From positions 10,434,432 to 10,498,431 of the forward strand of contig CAIIXF020000012.1 of NCBI GenBank assembly GCA_903813345.2: a stretch of DNA of 64,000 nt. The letters run 5' to 3'. Shown here piece after piece: positions 1-46,448 of the stretch; position 1 is the stretch's first letter, and each line of letters begins with the position of its first letter. The notes beneath the pieces were generated by a model. It was not told the DNA's origin, made no database searches, and saw nothing but the letters and a program-made list of their open reading frames with translations. The stretch comes from Owenia fusiformis (Eukaryota; Annelida; Polychaeta; Sabellida; Oweniidae). The position numbers and the translations under genes were made by a program.

Positions 1-1672
1 ACTGAGGAGATTCTCCTTTTTGGAGATGATTTGATATAGTTGATGTTGCTCAGGGGTTTCATTAGAATTTCTAACAACAGGCTAAATTGATGGAAATCAT
101 AAATTTAACACCGAAAAGTTGGAAGTCCCTTAAAACAACAGGCGATTTTGTGGAAACAACCTGTGAAAATTGCCTGTTGCCTGCTGCTAATGAAACCCCT
201 GTTGCTACTGAACCATTGCATCACTAAAACCAACCAATCAACCAATGAGACTCTTTGGATAACATTATCCCACAATGTGAAAAAATGTGTAAGGAAGTGT
301 AGGTGATAAGGAAATTGATCTTCCTGTTAGAAAATCTTAATTGGAAAAGTGTTGTTAATTAGACACAAATTAGGGTGACCTTTGCACTGACCTTTTGGGA
401 TGTGAACTTGATTTATTAGTCCCCTGGTTGTCTGGCTTACTGTATGACATAATGAGAAATTGGAGCCTGTGTTCTTCAACATAGCCTGGGAGAAGGGGGG
501 GGGGGGTATCAGTCTAATATCATGGTTTCCCAATATTGTACCATAAGCACCAACATACCATATCCTGAGACCATTTGTACCATTCCAAAACTTTTTTATT
601 TTTGTTTTTGTTTGGACCGTTACACCTCTAGGGGTCACAAGGGTTTGTTAGATATATCTTACATCTTTTTATCTAATTTATTTATTTTTATTTATTTAAA
701 TCTGTAGTAATATATGAATTGAGGATAATTTCTGAAGCCTGTTGAGTTTCATTGAGGATAGTGAGTACATAACTCAATTTTATTTCTTAGGCTCGTTTTT
801 CCAATTATGTTTAAAATGATTTTATGGAAAAATATCAATAAACGAAATGTAATCTTAAGAAATTATGTTCAATAAGTTCTCTATCGAAAATGTACTGTTT
901 GCTTTGTGTCTCAATGAGGCACACTACTGTAACTAACCACTATCTCCATGGCAACAAAGCAACTAATTGTCTCCTGAAGGAGCGGTATAAGTTATGGTAT
1001 TTTAGCCCTTTAGTCTGTTATTCTTATAAACATAACTCTGTATTCAATTTCTATATTCATCGACATTATGAAAAAGCTATTGACCGGGTGAACTGCGAAA
1101 GGATCGATTTTTATATTATGTTTTCTTTTGATGTTTAAAAGGTGATTGCTTTGCGGTATTATCATTATAGAAGTGCATTAGTGTAATAAAAACACACCAG
1201 GTCAGGGCCAACTCATTTGTTATGAATTAATCCTATGGATAGATCTGGGTCTTTGATATAATGGTGAATGGTGTGCTATGGAAAATGGTGAACCACTTCA
1301 AAGGGATTTTATGATTTACTGCGATGTATTCATTTATAATTAATTATCTTGTGTTTTTTTATGTATTATGCACCTAGTGCCTTGTCGAGATATTTTGTAA
1401 GATATTGTATGTTCTGTAATGTTTATGAATATGAATAATAACTTTATTTTAAAAGTCATTTAGGTCCGTCAAAATTCATCTTCCAAAATATTCACTTTTC
1501 AGAATGTTCAGCTTCCAAAATATACTTAGCTTTAAATATGTTTGAAGATCTCTAAATAGCAGATACTTTATCAACGAAGATGTTATCAAAATATTAAAAT
1601 CATGACAAAAACAATAAGTCTAACTTTCAACAACTTGAACCTTAATATCTATTTCTTGTTTTATATTTTCAG
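1..1672. other. TMEM132 intronic sequence (left edge)
   Basis: No exon with family similarity was found. It contains the small MITE at 51-201 and a run of about 13 G near 495. The short open frames here lack splice context and similarity. Confidence 0.6.
51..201. mobile_element. 151-bp MITE with 15-bp perfect terminal inverted repeats
   Basis: CAGGGGTTTCATTAG at 51-65 is the exact reverse complement of 187-201, and an inner AACAGGC pair extends the match. It is flanked by the direct repeat TTGCT (46-50 and 202-206), a likely 5-bp target duplication. There is no coding capacity, so it is a nonautonomous DNA transposon of undetermined superfamily. Confidence 0.7.
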
Positions 1673-36354
<34,682 letters not shown>

Positions 36355-38574
36355 CAATGAAGCACATGACACATTCAAGATTTCAAAATTATTATTGAAA
36401 GATCTGCCTCATTTCACGACAGTATGTAAAGGAACTCAAGTTCATTTGTCTGATTAATTGCTTGGTGTACTGTCAATTGTCAATCTTGAACTTTTACTGC
36501 AAGAAAGACGCCTCGTTGTTGTCTTGTATGTTGTCAGAGATATGCATTTATTCTATTGGCTCGTACAGAGTTTAGTCATGATACCATAGCTGTATCAAAC
36601 CACAGAATACGCACTCACATCCCATGACAAGAACCAGACATATTAATTTACAATGATTGATTTATTTAAATATAGCAGGGTTTTCTTGTCATGAGAGTTA
36701 AATATCATTATCTAGATCAATTGCCAATATTAGTTACTGCCATAATTTTTTTTTTATTTAATAATATTTGAAAGCATGACAAATTATTTCTCAGTTTTTA
36801 TATTGCAATATAATAACAATGTTTTGTGTATTCCAAAATATGACCAAACATGTACCTTACATGTAACCTACGCAATATGTGTATGATACTAAAATAAGAG
36901 ACTCTAGGAAAAGACTTTATCAGTAAATTTTTTTAATTGTATTACTTCTATTTTAAGCCTTGGATGAATGATTTAAATCAAAGCCTAACATTAATCATCT
37001 TACTTTTTTCTATATTATCTTGTTAAATTTTGAGAACAAAATTATATTTGATGTTGCCATAAATGCTTAAATGTTTGTTTACAGAACTACAGCATAAATA
37101 AGTTGATTGTTTTGTTTTTTTGAATAATATGTGTCATTGTGAAACATAATGTTAATATTTATCAACAAAAAAAACATGAATTGTGCATAGAAACAGAAAT
37201 ATGTAAAAATCCATGTTGACAAGTCACTCATCAGGGTTCTTACTTCAAGTGAATATTATAGAACAGCTGATTGGTCTATTTAATCATGACACACCACATT
37301 TTCATTTTACATGTAGATATGTTCGTGTATATATGAAATAAGAAAATGGAATACTCCTACTGTGTGTAAGGGTATGATTTATACTATATCTAGTACAAAG
37401 ATAGATCTAGAAATGAAATATTAATACTTAGAAATATATATGTACAATTAAATGTAAAGCCTTTCACGATGACAAATTTATGGAATTTTTATTTTGTTCC
37501 AAATTTTGGAAGATATTTTTCATTGGGTTATGGATTTCATGTTAAGTTATTGTAAATTTTATCTTGCCAATATAGATGTGAATCATATACATGTTAAAAG
37601 ATAGAGCAATCCAATAGAATAATATACATGTTAAAAGTTGGAGCAATCCAGTATGTGGTTTCAGTTTTATGATACTTCAGTTTTTCTACGCATGTTAATT
37701 GGTGTTGTAAATTGTAACCTTTATCCATATGCCTGTTTTATGCGAACATTTTCAAAGTTCATATACAAACAGTTACTGTACTTATATTTTGAACATATGT
37801 GATGGTTTTCATATGAAAAAAAATTATAAAGTGCATGTATGTAAGTGTTTATATATATGTACTCGTTGCATGACTTGAAGATGAAATCACCCAAATACTA
37901 AAAAGAGAAAAAGCTAGAAATCTAGTGAACTGACATTTCTTAGATCAATGTAAATGGTTGTATGTTATTTATAATCGTTATCGACTTAAAAATGTAAAAA
38001 TACTTTTGCCAAGAACAAAAGAGGTTGTGTCTATCCCAGAATGCTTAGTAGATATACATCTGGGATACACTGACCTTGTTTGTCGAGAGACAAGGAGTTA
38101 TTTAAAATAACAAAATATTTATATTATTAGATATGTATAGATATACTCACAAGTTTTCTGCCTTAAAAGACAGGCAGTTGTATTATAATAATTATACATC
38201 TATGAGTAGTACCACAATGATCGTATGAGTACCACAGTGATTGCATGCTTTACATATAGATATTTTTGGGTCGTGTCTCTACATAAGATTTTAGTGACAT
38301 GGTAAATCAGCTCCCACCATTGCCCATAGTTCTCAGAGGACATAGTATTTGATTGTAACCCTTACATACCATTTTGATATGTGCCTCAGTTTATCTACTT
38401 AGAATCTGAATCAGTTACAAAATTAGTACAAAATGGAACATGTGCCTGACAGAAATCCCTTTGCAAAAGCTTGACTGCATAATATCTCATAAAGGGCTTC
38501 ATTTATTTCAATGAAAAATATTTTGTTGATCAAGTTTACTGAATTAGAACATGTAGTCTAAATACAGTGTTGGA

Positions 38575-38740
38575 CATTGTGGTACTGTTGGTCACTGGAA
38601 CCGTAGGCCACTGGTACTGTAGGTTACTGGTACTTGGCCACTATAGTACTGTTGATCACTGGTACTGTTCAATGTGGTACTGTTGACCATAGGTTCATTA
38701 TTGGTTCAGTTGATTATTGTGGTACTGTTGATAGAAACAC
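38575..38740. repeat. Degenerate GGTACTG minisatellite
   Basis: About eight imperfect units of the type CACTGGTACTGTTGGT, in the presumed TMEM132 3' UTR or just downstream. Confidence 0.55.
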
Positions 38741-39942
38741 AGCACAGTTTTTGTGTGTGTAAGTTAGGTGAGATTAGTCTTTATACTATGTGTACATGTA
38801 TATTTATCAAGACATTATGTCAATATTTTACATCATGGGGTAGAAAGAGTGTTACTAGAATAGAAGGTTAGATACAGTCTGGTGTGCAGCCACAAAAAAG
38901 CAAATTAACAATTTCATTATTTTTGGAGCTGTGCATCAAACTGACTGTTGTTGACCTAGATTTTGATCTAGATGATCAGTGGTGTTGATCTAAGTGTGCA
39001 TTTGACTGTAAAGATGTGAATGTGTTGAATCAGATGCAATAGACTTTAAAAAATATGTAGTGTTTGATGAATGGTGCAATATAATACTAAACACTATAAC
39101 TGATCATCCTGGAATTCTGGGAGCACTCTTTATACTCCCATGATGCAACAGTAGGTTGTTATGACAACTCGTGATGTGAAACAACAACTTACAAATCAAA
39201 ACTGTACAGTTCAGCTGTAGACATGGTAGGAAGCATATTATGTAGAAAATTAGGTAGTTTTAGTCATACATTGTATACCAGTTATATATGATAACCAACC
39301 ACGTGTACATTTGTCTCCTTAACTTCAAATCAGTTTAAACATTCAGTTTTTAAAATAAGTTCATTTTATTTAAATATGATGGATTCCAATTTTAAGTGCT
39401 ACTACTTCATTGTACTCTACCACGAATCCTGATTTTATCAAACTATCCACACGTACAAATATATGTATTTCAGAACATCTCCAATACAAAAACATACAAA
39501 CTTCAATTGGATATTTTTGTAGTCATGATTCATGGGTTATTTTACGAGAAACAATATTTATTTATATTTCAATATTCAGTCCAAGACATAGCCTCAAGAA
39601 ACTGCACAAATGATGTTGATCCACAATTTATTTACATGTTCAATGTTGGTTCATTTATATTTTCTCGGAGCTGTGCAGTGGACTGTGAAACTATTGTTTT
39701 GAGAAGTGTATGTGTTCTGTGGAGCATGGTGTCTTTGTTTTACTTAGTTTGACTGCCTAATCAGATGGCATCACAGTGTTCAAAAATTCCACCCCTCCCC
39801 CTGCCCCTCAGGATTGGCTCTTGCCCACCCCCGCCCCCTCAGTGCTTGCTCTCACCAGGTGTTCTCAATATCAGTACCATGCAAGGCATTTCATAGCTGA
39901 CCATAGCTTTACTTCATTCATTCATTCTAAAACCTTAATTGG

Positions 39943-40011
39943 TATACAGGTTGTCCATAAAGTCTCTTTAAAATTAAAATACAAAGTCTGTGTTTATGGA
40001 CACCCTGTATA
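39943..40011. repeat. 69-bp foldback with TACAGG(G/T)TGTCCATAAA ends
   Basis: TATACAGGTTGTCCATAAA at the left pairs with TTTATGGACACCCTGTATA at the right, around a short AT-rich centre. The end motif recurs at 13975. Confidence 0.65.
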
Positions 40012-40466
40012 TTGAGGAAATGTTGAGCATTTTTTCTAGTCTGTAAAATGAAATAAGCCATACCCATTGGAACCATTATGCTCTTTTTGACCTCAGATTG
40101 AACTTCGTCAAAGTTTTGTTACTGTGGTGTTCTGTTACTTGGTTAGCTATCAGTATTTACCTGTGTGTATATAAGATGGCGCTGCTATAGCTTATTACAA
40201 TGGATACCTGTTGATCATTCATTGAAAATATCTTGAATTATGATTATGAAACTCAATTGTCTTTTTGTAGTGTCACCATAGTGACATTGTGACAGACAAT
40301 TTAAATTCTAGAATTTTTCATCGTTTTAGAAACAGTCCAAATGGTATAATTCACCATCCTAGGTCCCCATAAATTTTGGCTACAGTGGCGCCCTCTTGTA
40401 TGCATTTGAGGGTTTCACGACTTATGTTTTGTTTAAGAGTATGTTCTATCAATGTATGGAACCTTT

Positions 40467-40472
40467 AATAAA
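40467..40472 (+). promoter_or_regulatory. Candidate polyadenylation signal AATAAA for TMEM132
   Basis: AATAAA followed within 40 bases by T-rich sequence (ATTGTTTTGTTAC). Assigned only because it is the first canonical hexamer after the stop codon. Confidence 0.3.
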
Positions 40473-41313
40473 TGTTTATTTTTTCAATTGTGAATTGATT
40501 GTTTTGTTACATTATTAATCCTAAGTACATTTATAAATTATATGAGAGTTGAGCTGACTGTTAAAATCTGTTTTCCGCATTTTAAGATATGACCTTCCAT
40601 AACATAACATTATAGTAAAAATATAAACTTGGTTTTCTCATGAAGCATACTAAGCGCTTGAAGGTCCAATTTTATGAACTTATCTTATGAATAAGAGCCA
40701 TGCTTTCGCAAATTTACTTCCCTATGATATAGTTTTTGATTCTGTTTTGCAAATTAAAGTTAGTTTTTGGTCTGCATATAATAAGTATACAATTGTTTGT
40801 TCTTTTGAAAGTGACCATTGCCCTATATTGCAAAGTGTCACAATTCCTTACTTCAGAGTGTAACAAATTCTCTTCATTGGATAATGGATATATCATACAC
40901 CCCCCTTAATAGATATGCCAATTGGAGGTACCAGTTTTACTTTATGGAGCTGTCACATTTACCCTTTGCATTCGTTCGACTTCACTTCTTAAAAGAGAGC
41001 TTCGTCTTCAGTAGTTTAACTAGACTGCAAGAAGGGTAGTCACTGTGTGGACTTACCTTTCGGCCACTGTGTGGATACTTTAATTTGGGGCGCAGCATGG
41101 ACACATGATGGCCAAAACAGTTTTATAGCAAGATATCACCACTCACACCAAATACAAAAATTAATACCCAAAATTATTCATACAGTGGCAAACGGTAATC
41201 TCACACGGCCTAAAGTGTGAGAGCTACATTAAAACAGATAAGGAATTCAAAACAAAAACAGCCTTTACAGAGAGTGCATACCAAACAAAATATAATTTAC
41301 AGTTTTTAATCTT

Positions 41314-41319
41314 TTTATT
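41314..41319 (-). promoter_or_regulatory. Candidate polyadenylation signal for TMEM17
   Basis: AATAAA on the - strand, about 680 bp beyond the stop. It lies in AT-rich sequence, so chance occurrence is possible. Confidence 0.25.
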
Positions 41320-41872
41320 ACAAAAATAAATACAATAAAAAATAAATTAACAGATCATTTTGAAGGTTACATTTTATAATGTAAAATGAATATTTTATAC
41401 AGATATATTTACATAGTCTATTGGACGGTTCAATGGCATTCCAGAATGCACTTGTCATTCCCACTCTGATGATTACAGTATACGTTAAAATAAATTTACA
41501 GATCATTTTAGGATACATTTAAAATGTAAAATGAATGCTTCACATAACAAATGGATATATCAACATACAATGTATATGCAACATTGCAGTGTTTTAAAAA
41601 CATTTGACTTTTGGATGGACTACACATGTATTTAATGTGTCAAATACACAAATACATATGATTAAGTGCAGTAAAACATATACAGGGTACATGGTTTCTG
41701 TACTTGAAAACAGGTGTTACTAAAGAGAGGGTCCATTTTTGAAACAGTTCCGTATGGAATTGTTCCCTATTACAGATTTAACTGTACCTGGTTAGTAATT
41801 ACACATATGAATGTGCTGGTTGGAGAACTGGCATTTATGTATTAAGTGCAATATGTTCACAGAGGAACATGT

Positions 41873-41931
41873 GACTAAGCTGTGTGGTTTGTATTATCCT
41901 CAAACTCATGTTCTTCCTGAGTACCAATGTT
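41873..41931 (-). repeat. Duplicate of the TMEM17 C-terminal coding end in its 3' UTR
   Basis: The + strand text GACTAAGC(T/C)GTGTGGTTTG continuing through CTCAAACTCATG occurs here and at 41992-42050. In the transcript sense, the copy still reads HEFEDNTNHTA and a stop. It lies downstream of the real stop, so it is not translated by the main frame. Confidence 0.85.
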
Positions 41932-41993
41932 CCATAAAATACAACAATACAGTGTTGACAACATTATCTGATAGTTGAATACACAAGATTTGA

Positions 41994-42278
41994 CTAAGCC
42001 GTGTGGTTTGTATTATCCTCAAACTCATGACCTTCATGAGCCCCAATATTCTCCAGATTGTGAAATTGTTGTAAATGAAATTTAGCAACCTGGTGATTCA
42101 CCATGATCTGTATTGCAAAATATCCAATAATCACTTCAAATAATACAAACAGCGACATCACAATGTTCATGGCACGTTCTAATGGTAGAATAATCGTGGC
42201 TTCGTTGAATAGGAGAAACAACACCAGGGGGAGCTGCAGTAGGAGGGTGAGTAGCCAAAAACCTGCCAACTCTGGAAC
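41994..42278 (-). CDS. TMEM17: TMEM17 exon 4 (helices 3 and 4, C-terminus)
   Basis: 94 codons plus stop, starting VPELAGFWLL and ending EFEDNTNHTA. The last ~19 codons and stop are repeated about 119 bp further along the transcript (41873-41931). Confidence 0.93.
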   Translation of the reverse strand, partial: VPELAGFWLLTLLLQLPLVLFLLFNEATIILPLERAMNIVMSLFVLFEVIIGYFAIQIMVNHQVAKFHLQQFHNLENIGAHEGHEFEDNTNHTA

Positions 42279-45200
42279 CTGAAGCAAACAAAGAAATAAT
42301 AAAATAATAATAAAGAGCTCAAAATCGACGCCAAATTTAGTAGAAGTACAGTACTGGTATCAGCCTTAATTTATTCCTAATGTCTTAAGTTTAAATATAT
42401 AGAGACAGTCAAAAATGCAATGAAATATCAGAATTGAAATCATCAATAGATGAAGTACATTTTGCGGCAGCTACATTATCTGTTGGGTTACAAGCCCCTT
42501 TTGGTTACAATGTTTATCTAGTATTTGAGGGGTGATTCAAAATAGACAAAATTTTAAAGGCATTTTTAAAATCAAAAGAGAAATGGGGTTACAAGGAATA
42601 TCCCTTTTAGCTTCTATAGCTGTTGCTAGAGCATCAGGTTTGAATCTTAGCGTCCCATGTTCAATACCCACATGGGGCACTGATTTTTTCTTTCATGTGT
42701 TTGGTCATATCCACAAAAGCCGCCTCAGGTAATTATAATAGTGATTTTCATATTTTTTATTCAGAATTTAGGACTGAAAGCATACTTGAACCTAGTTTTG
42801 GATCAAGTCCCACACTTTCCTCAACCATGTGTAGATATGTGCTTATGTTGTGGAAGGGGTTGTATGTTACCTTTTCAGTGAGGTTTCCAAGGTAACCTAG
42901 ATATAGTCGTATCAGCTCTACCATTGTCATGACAACCAAAGCAGCTATGATAATGATCCTATATAATGTTGTCAGGGCCGTATACTGCAAAACAATAATG
43001 CAGACAAATGTGATTTGACTTCACACAAGTACTAAGTGGATATTTAAATAAAAAATTAAGACAGCTTTGAAATTATTAAATAGATTGCTCTTACTTCAAA
43101 GCTTTTTACATTTTAAATAGGGAAGACTTGAGGTTTATTTCATTATATTATGGTTTGACAACCCGAAATGGACACTCTTCCCTCACTCTTTGTCTATCAC
43201 TTGAAAATTAACAAATCAACACTATTCACAAACGAAACCATCATTTACCCCCCCCCCCCCACCACCACCACCCAAAGGAAAATAATTTTGTTATTTTACA
43301 ACTGTTGATAATTTGACACCATCCCAAATGTAAAGTCAAAATCTATATAAAGTAAATATCAGACACCCTCAAAATGCAATCTGATTTTTGACGCCGTTTT
43401 GGTGCCGGCACCAAATGGACTGACTAGTCTGGTAGCAAATTTTGGTGTCGAAAGGTTTCGGTGCCGGAACGGTGTCGAAACGGTGCCGCAACAGTGCCGA
43501 ATTTTTTCGATGCTGAAACGGCGTCGAATTATATTAGCTGTGTAAACCACTAACCTAGCGATGATTCCATTATGTGGCTGAACGGATGAATGATGGTCTG
43601 AGCCATTCAAGTGATAATATCTCGTACAGGGTACATCACTTTAAAAGATACACCATTCACTCTATTACACCAGTTAAAACATTTGTGATGAAACGATATG
43701 CCATCACAAAAGGTTATCCCTATGGTCAAAAAATACTAGTGTATCTCTGATGTTTCACAATAAAATATAATATCCCTGCCATGTTAATTTTGGCACTGCT
43801 TGCTCAAAATAGCATGCTCTTTGATGTAAGAGCGAGGCTATCTATAGAAAAAATGAGGTTTCTTTAAAATGCATATAGCATACATGGTTGAAAGTATGAT
43901 CTTAATAAACTCCATCCTGAAATCTATTCATTATGGAGGTGAACTACCTATACCTATGAGAAGTACCCTAAATATATACATTATGTAAAGTTTTGAGGCC
44001 CAGAGCCAGGGGAGGTGAACCAAAAATACCATCAAAATCATGCAGTTTTTCACCATTCTCTGCAGGTTGTCAAATGTAAACCCTTTGGAATTTTTTGAAA
44101 AATGAACCCCCTTGGCAAAAGCTGGCTACAGGCCTGGCTTTGCTGTATTTACCTTTGCTTCTAGTGTTATTATAGAAGATATCAACCATAGTGGGAAGTA
44201 GAAGACATTGAAGTATAGTGCCATCTGAAGTGGAAGATTTGTCACATATTCTGTCCCTGAAAAATATAAAGGCACATTGCTCAATGCTTTAACCCTTATC
44301 CTCCTCAGCGCGCTTTAAAGCTTTAAATATCTTTTTTATTGCGTGCCATCCTATATAGATTAGGAAAACAAAGGGTTAAACTGATTATTATGTGATATCA
44401 TTGTGGCAGTCATTATTGCAGACTAAGACTCTTCATAAAATCAAGGTCCCCAGTGCACGGCAACAAGCCTGCACTACTAGTAAAGAGGGGAGATGTCAAC
44501 ACTTAGCCTGACAGTTGCCCCAGGGTATTTCAACATAAAGGGACTTCCTAGGGGGTACAGGGGCCAACCAGGAAGGTTCCTTTCAATTTTAAAATGAGTT
44601 GTAAACCAGGGGGGGGGGGGGGGGGAGATATCCAAAAGATGACAAGTAGTATTTGGCACATTCGATGAACAATTTTATAAACAGGCCTCATTTGCCATTG
44701 AAATGGATCTCACAATGTTCACTGTTGTTTTATGAGTATTCTCTACAAGTTTGGATCGAGTAACTTCAATAGTATTACCATAGTTTTGAAATGTACATGT
44801 ACTCACTTCTGGTTGTAAACCATAGATCTGTTTTTAATTGGTAAGGTCTTAAATTATATTCTATTCAAACTCTATCACTGTTAAATTATATACAGTATCT
44901 GCTTTATATGGGCTTATAGAAGAATAAGGTGTATTTGAAATATAAGACCATTTGAGATCGAAACATGCAAATTAGTTTGAGGCTAATTTTCCATTGAATT
45001 TTGGCAGTGAGGCAGTCTTATGTTACATAAATTTGAAAAGTAAATCTGTTTTATATTTCATTTTTTATCTTTTGGATCTAACTTATCGTATCTAACATGG
45101 CTTTCAATGGGCTGTTCAGTGGTTGACGCAACAAAGCATATGTGCAGACACGTCTGGATGTTTACTTACTTCTGGAAGGTAAGTGACAGTATCATTCTTT

Positions 45201-45782
45201 AGCTAAGTGTTATTTTTCACGATCAAAGTTGTCAGAAAAAACAAAAGCAAAGAGAGTCCATTTCATTGCTTCATTTCGTCAGTAGCACGGCAAAAATAAG
45301 AAATTGGGAGACCATTGTGCAATAATATATGGAAAAGTATATTCATAATGTACATGAATGACATTTGTATATTTCAGATTTTTTAGTTTTTTGTGCAATA
45401 AGGTTGTGCCGTCTTGTAATTTGAAGAACTTCAGCCATGTTAATCTTATTGAAAATAACATGGCAGAGAAACATCCAAATATGAGAGGCCACACACTTTA
45501 TAAGCCACACTAGAAGCAATCCAAGATATACAAATGTCATTCATGTACATTATGATTTATGAATATAGTCTACTTTTGAATCTGATTTTGGTCTAAGGAA
45601 TTCCGTGTGGTTTTATCCATAACAATATAATTTCAAACGAACACAACACAATACATAATCCAACATGTACATATTATACCTGCGCGTAATGCGTGATGTT
45701 GTTGACCCTCTCGTGCTGACCTGGAGGCAGGAAACACTACTTCAGTTAGTGAAGTCACAGCTTTTCTCAAATTGTCCGCCAT
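41994..45782 (-). CDS. TMEM17: TMEM17, ciliary transition-zone membrane protein (4 coding exons)
   Basis: Exons in transcript order are 45782-45680, 44256-44153, 42984-42871 and 42278-41994. They join in phase to give 201 residues, close to the roughly 200 of vertebrate TMEM17. Four hydrophobic helices are visible: about residues 43-66 (ALYFNVFYFPLWLISS), 72-98 (RIIIIAALVVMTMVE), 110-131 (FWLLTLLLQLPLVLFLLF) and 143-166. IRLYLGYLGNLTEKVPELAG and the following LPLVLFLLFNE are family hallmarks. TMEM17 belongs to the tectonic/MKS complex that gates the base of cilia. I chose ATG 45782 (MADNLRK; GACATGG context) over the in-frame upstream ATG at 45833, because the shorter form matches the family length and has the better start context. 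Confidence 0.93.
42611..42681 (+). repeat. tRNA-like SINE head (in TMEM17 intron)
   Basis: TATAGCTGTTGCTAGAGCAT resembles a tRNA A-box region, and CCCATGTTCAATACCC resembles a B-box arm, followed by ATGGGGCA. A related copy lies at 62534-62606. No intact cloverleaf forms, so this is a tRNA-derived retroposon fragment rather than a tRNA gene. Confidence 0.45.
42871..42984 (-). CDS. TMEM17: TMEM17 exon 3 (second helix)
   Basis: 38 codons, phase 0 to phase 0, with acceptor TTTTGCAG and donor GTAACA. It encodes the second helix and the conserved VELIRLYLGYLGN loop. Confidence 0.93.
43390..43530. repeat. GC-rich degenerate CGGTGCCG repeat
   Basis: Imperfect units of about 12 bp (GGTGCCGGAAC, GGTGTCGAAAC, GGTGCCGCAAC and similar) in TMEM17 intron 2. 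The open frame across it has no similarity to anything I recognise. Confidence 0.5.
44153..44256 (-). CDS. TMEM17: TMEM17 exon 2 (first helix)
   Basis: 104 nt with acceptor TATTTTTCAG and donor GTAAAT. It encodes TEYVTNLPLQMALYFNVFYF and PLWLISS, matching the family's first membrane segment. Confidence 0.9.
45339..45567. repeat. Foldback MITE in TMEM17 intron 1
   Basis: Arms with ATAATGTACATGAATGACAT and ATGTCATTCATGTACATTAT pair over about 35-40 bp around a roughly 150-bp centre. Confidence 0.7.
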
Positions 45783-45833
45783 GTCAGTTCTCGTCTTATC
45801 ACGTGACTTGAAGTGGGAATTAAAATCATGCAC
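45680..45833 (-). CDS. TMEM17: TMEM17 exon 1 (N-terminus)
   Basis: The open frame runs from an upstream ATG at 45833 through the preferred ATG at 45782 to the donor CAG-GTATAA at 45680. The N-terminal 34 residues are hydrophilic. Using the upstream ATG would add 17 mostly charged residues. Confidence 0.8.
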
Positions 45834-46448
45834 TGAACGAAATGAGCAATAATTTCCCGGGCCATTTGTTTTGGATTTTGCATTACCTCATGCCCCAGGC
45901 CCCCGCATTACCCGAGAAACCCGAAGTATCATATTTTTTAACATCCGTTTATACAAGGACGTCCTTGGTTTATACAACTTGCTGTGAGTTGGATAGATTT
46001 GTCCCGAGGGAGTTGTCTAATACTGACTTGCCCCGGTACTGCCAGCTCAGTTCTCAGAGACAAGTTTTCAATCAGTGTCTCTAGTTTACTTGAAGAGGGG
46101 GAGCTTTTGCAAAGCGGAGCTCACAAATCATGCTAAAAGTTCTCAGAGTCAGAATGGTGAATTCGAAAAAGTGCATGATTTTGAAAGAATTTCCAGTCAG
46201 AAGCTTCCGCTCTTTTAACAAAAGATATTAAGATATGCACCTAAGACTATACTATGAGCTAAACGTGACTCTATTGAATGCCCATGGTAAATCCCAAAAA
46301 TTACCTTTATCAGAAAAACAGTTAAATAGTAGACATAAAGCATACCATTGTAATTAAACTGGATGTCAAAGAGACACGAAGCACGTAGCAATGTTATGCA
46401 TTCGACCTTGTGTTCTCATGAAGTAAACACAACTAACTGTATTCCACA
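45834..46448. promoter_or_regulatory. Head-to-head intergenic region, possible bidirectional promoter
   Basis: It lies between the upstream TMEM17 ATG (- strand) and the amidase 1 ATG (+ strand). Both 5' UTRs and core promoters must be here unless upstream non-coding exons exist. I see no clear TATA box and no convincing RFX X-box. Confidence 0.4.

Larger units (their letters stand above)
36355..40490 (+). other. Presumed TMEM132 3' UTR and downstream AT-rich region
   Basis: No coding potential seen. The first canonical AATAAA I find downstream of the stop on this strand is at 40467-40472; an ATTAAA variant at about 37448 is an alternative. The UTR length (1.1 or 4.1 kb) is therefore uncertain. 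The region includes the degenerate GGTACTG repeat near 38.6 kb and a 69-bp foldback at 39943-40011. Confidence 0.35.

Noticed and set aside
930-960. X-box-like CCATGGCAAC
   Set aside because: Only a half-match to the RFX palindrome and located in a TMEM132 intron, far from the ciliary gene TMEM17.
40818-41039. 73-codon + strand frame near 40.9 kb
   Set aside because: No similarity, no splice context. Its end shares TACCCTTTGCATTCGTT and CTTCTTAAAAGAG wording with 49480-49525, so it overlaps a dispersed repeat.
45783-45833. Upstream ATG as the TMEM17 start
   Set aside because: Weak start context, and it would add 17 residues not expected for the family; ATG 45782 preferred, though the longer form is not excluded.
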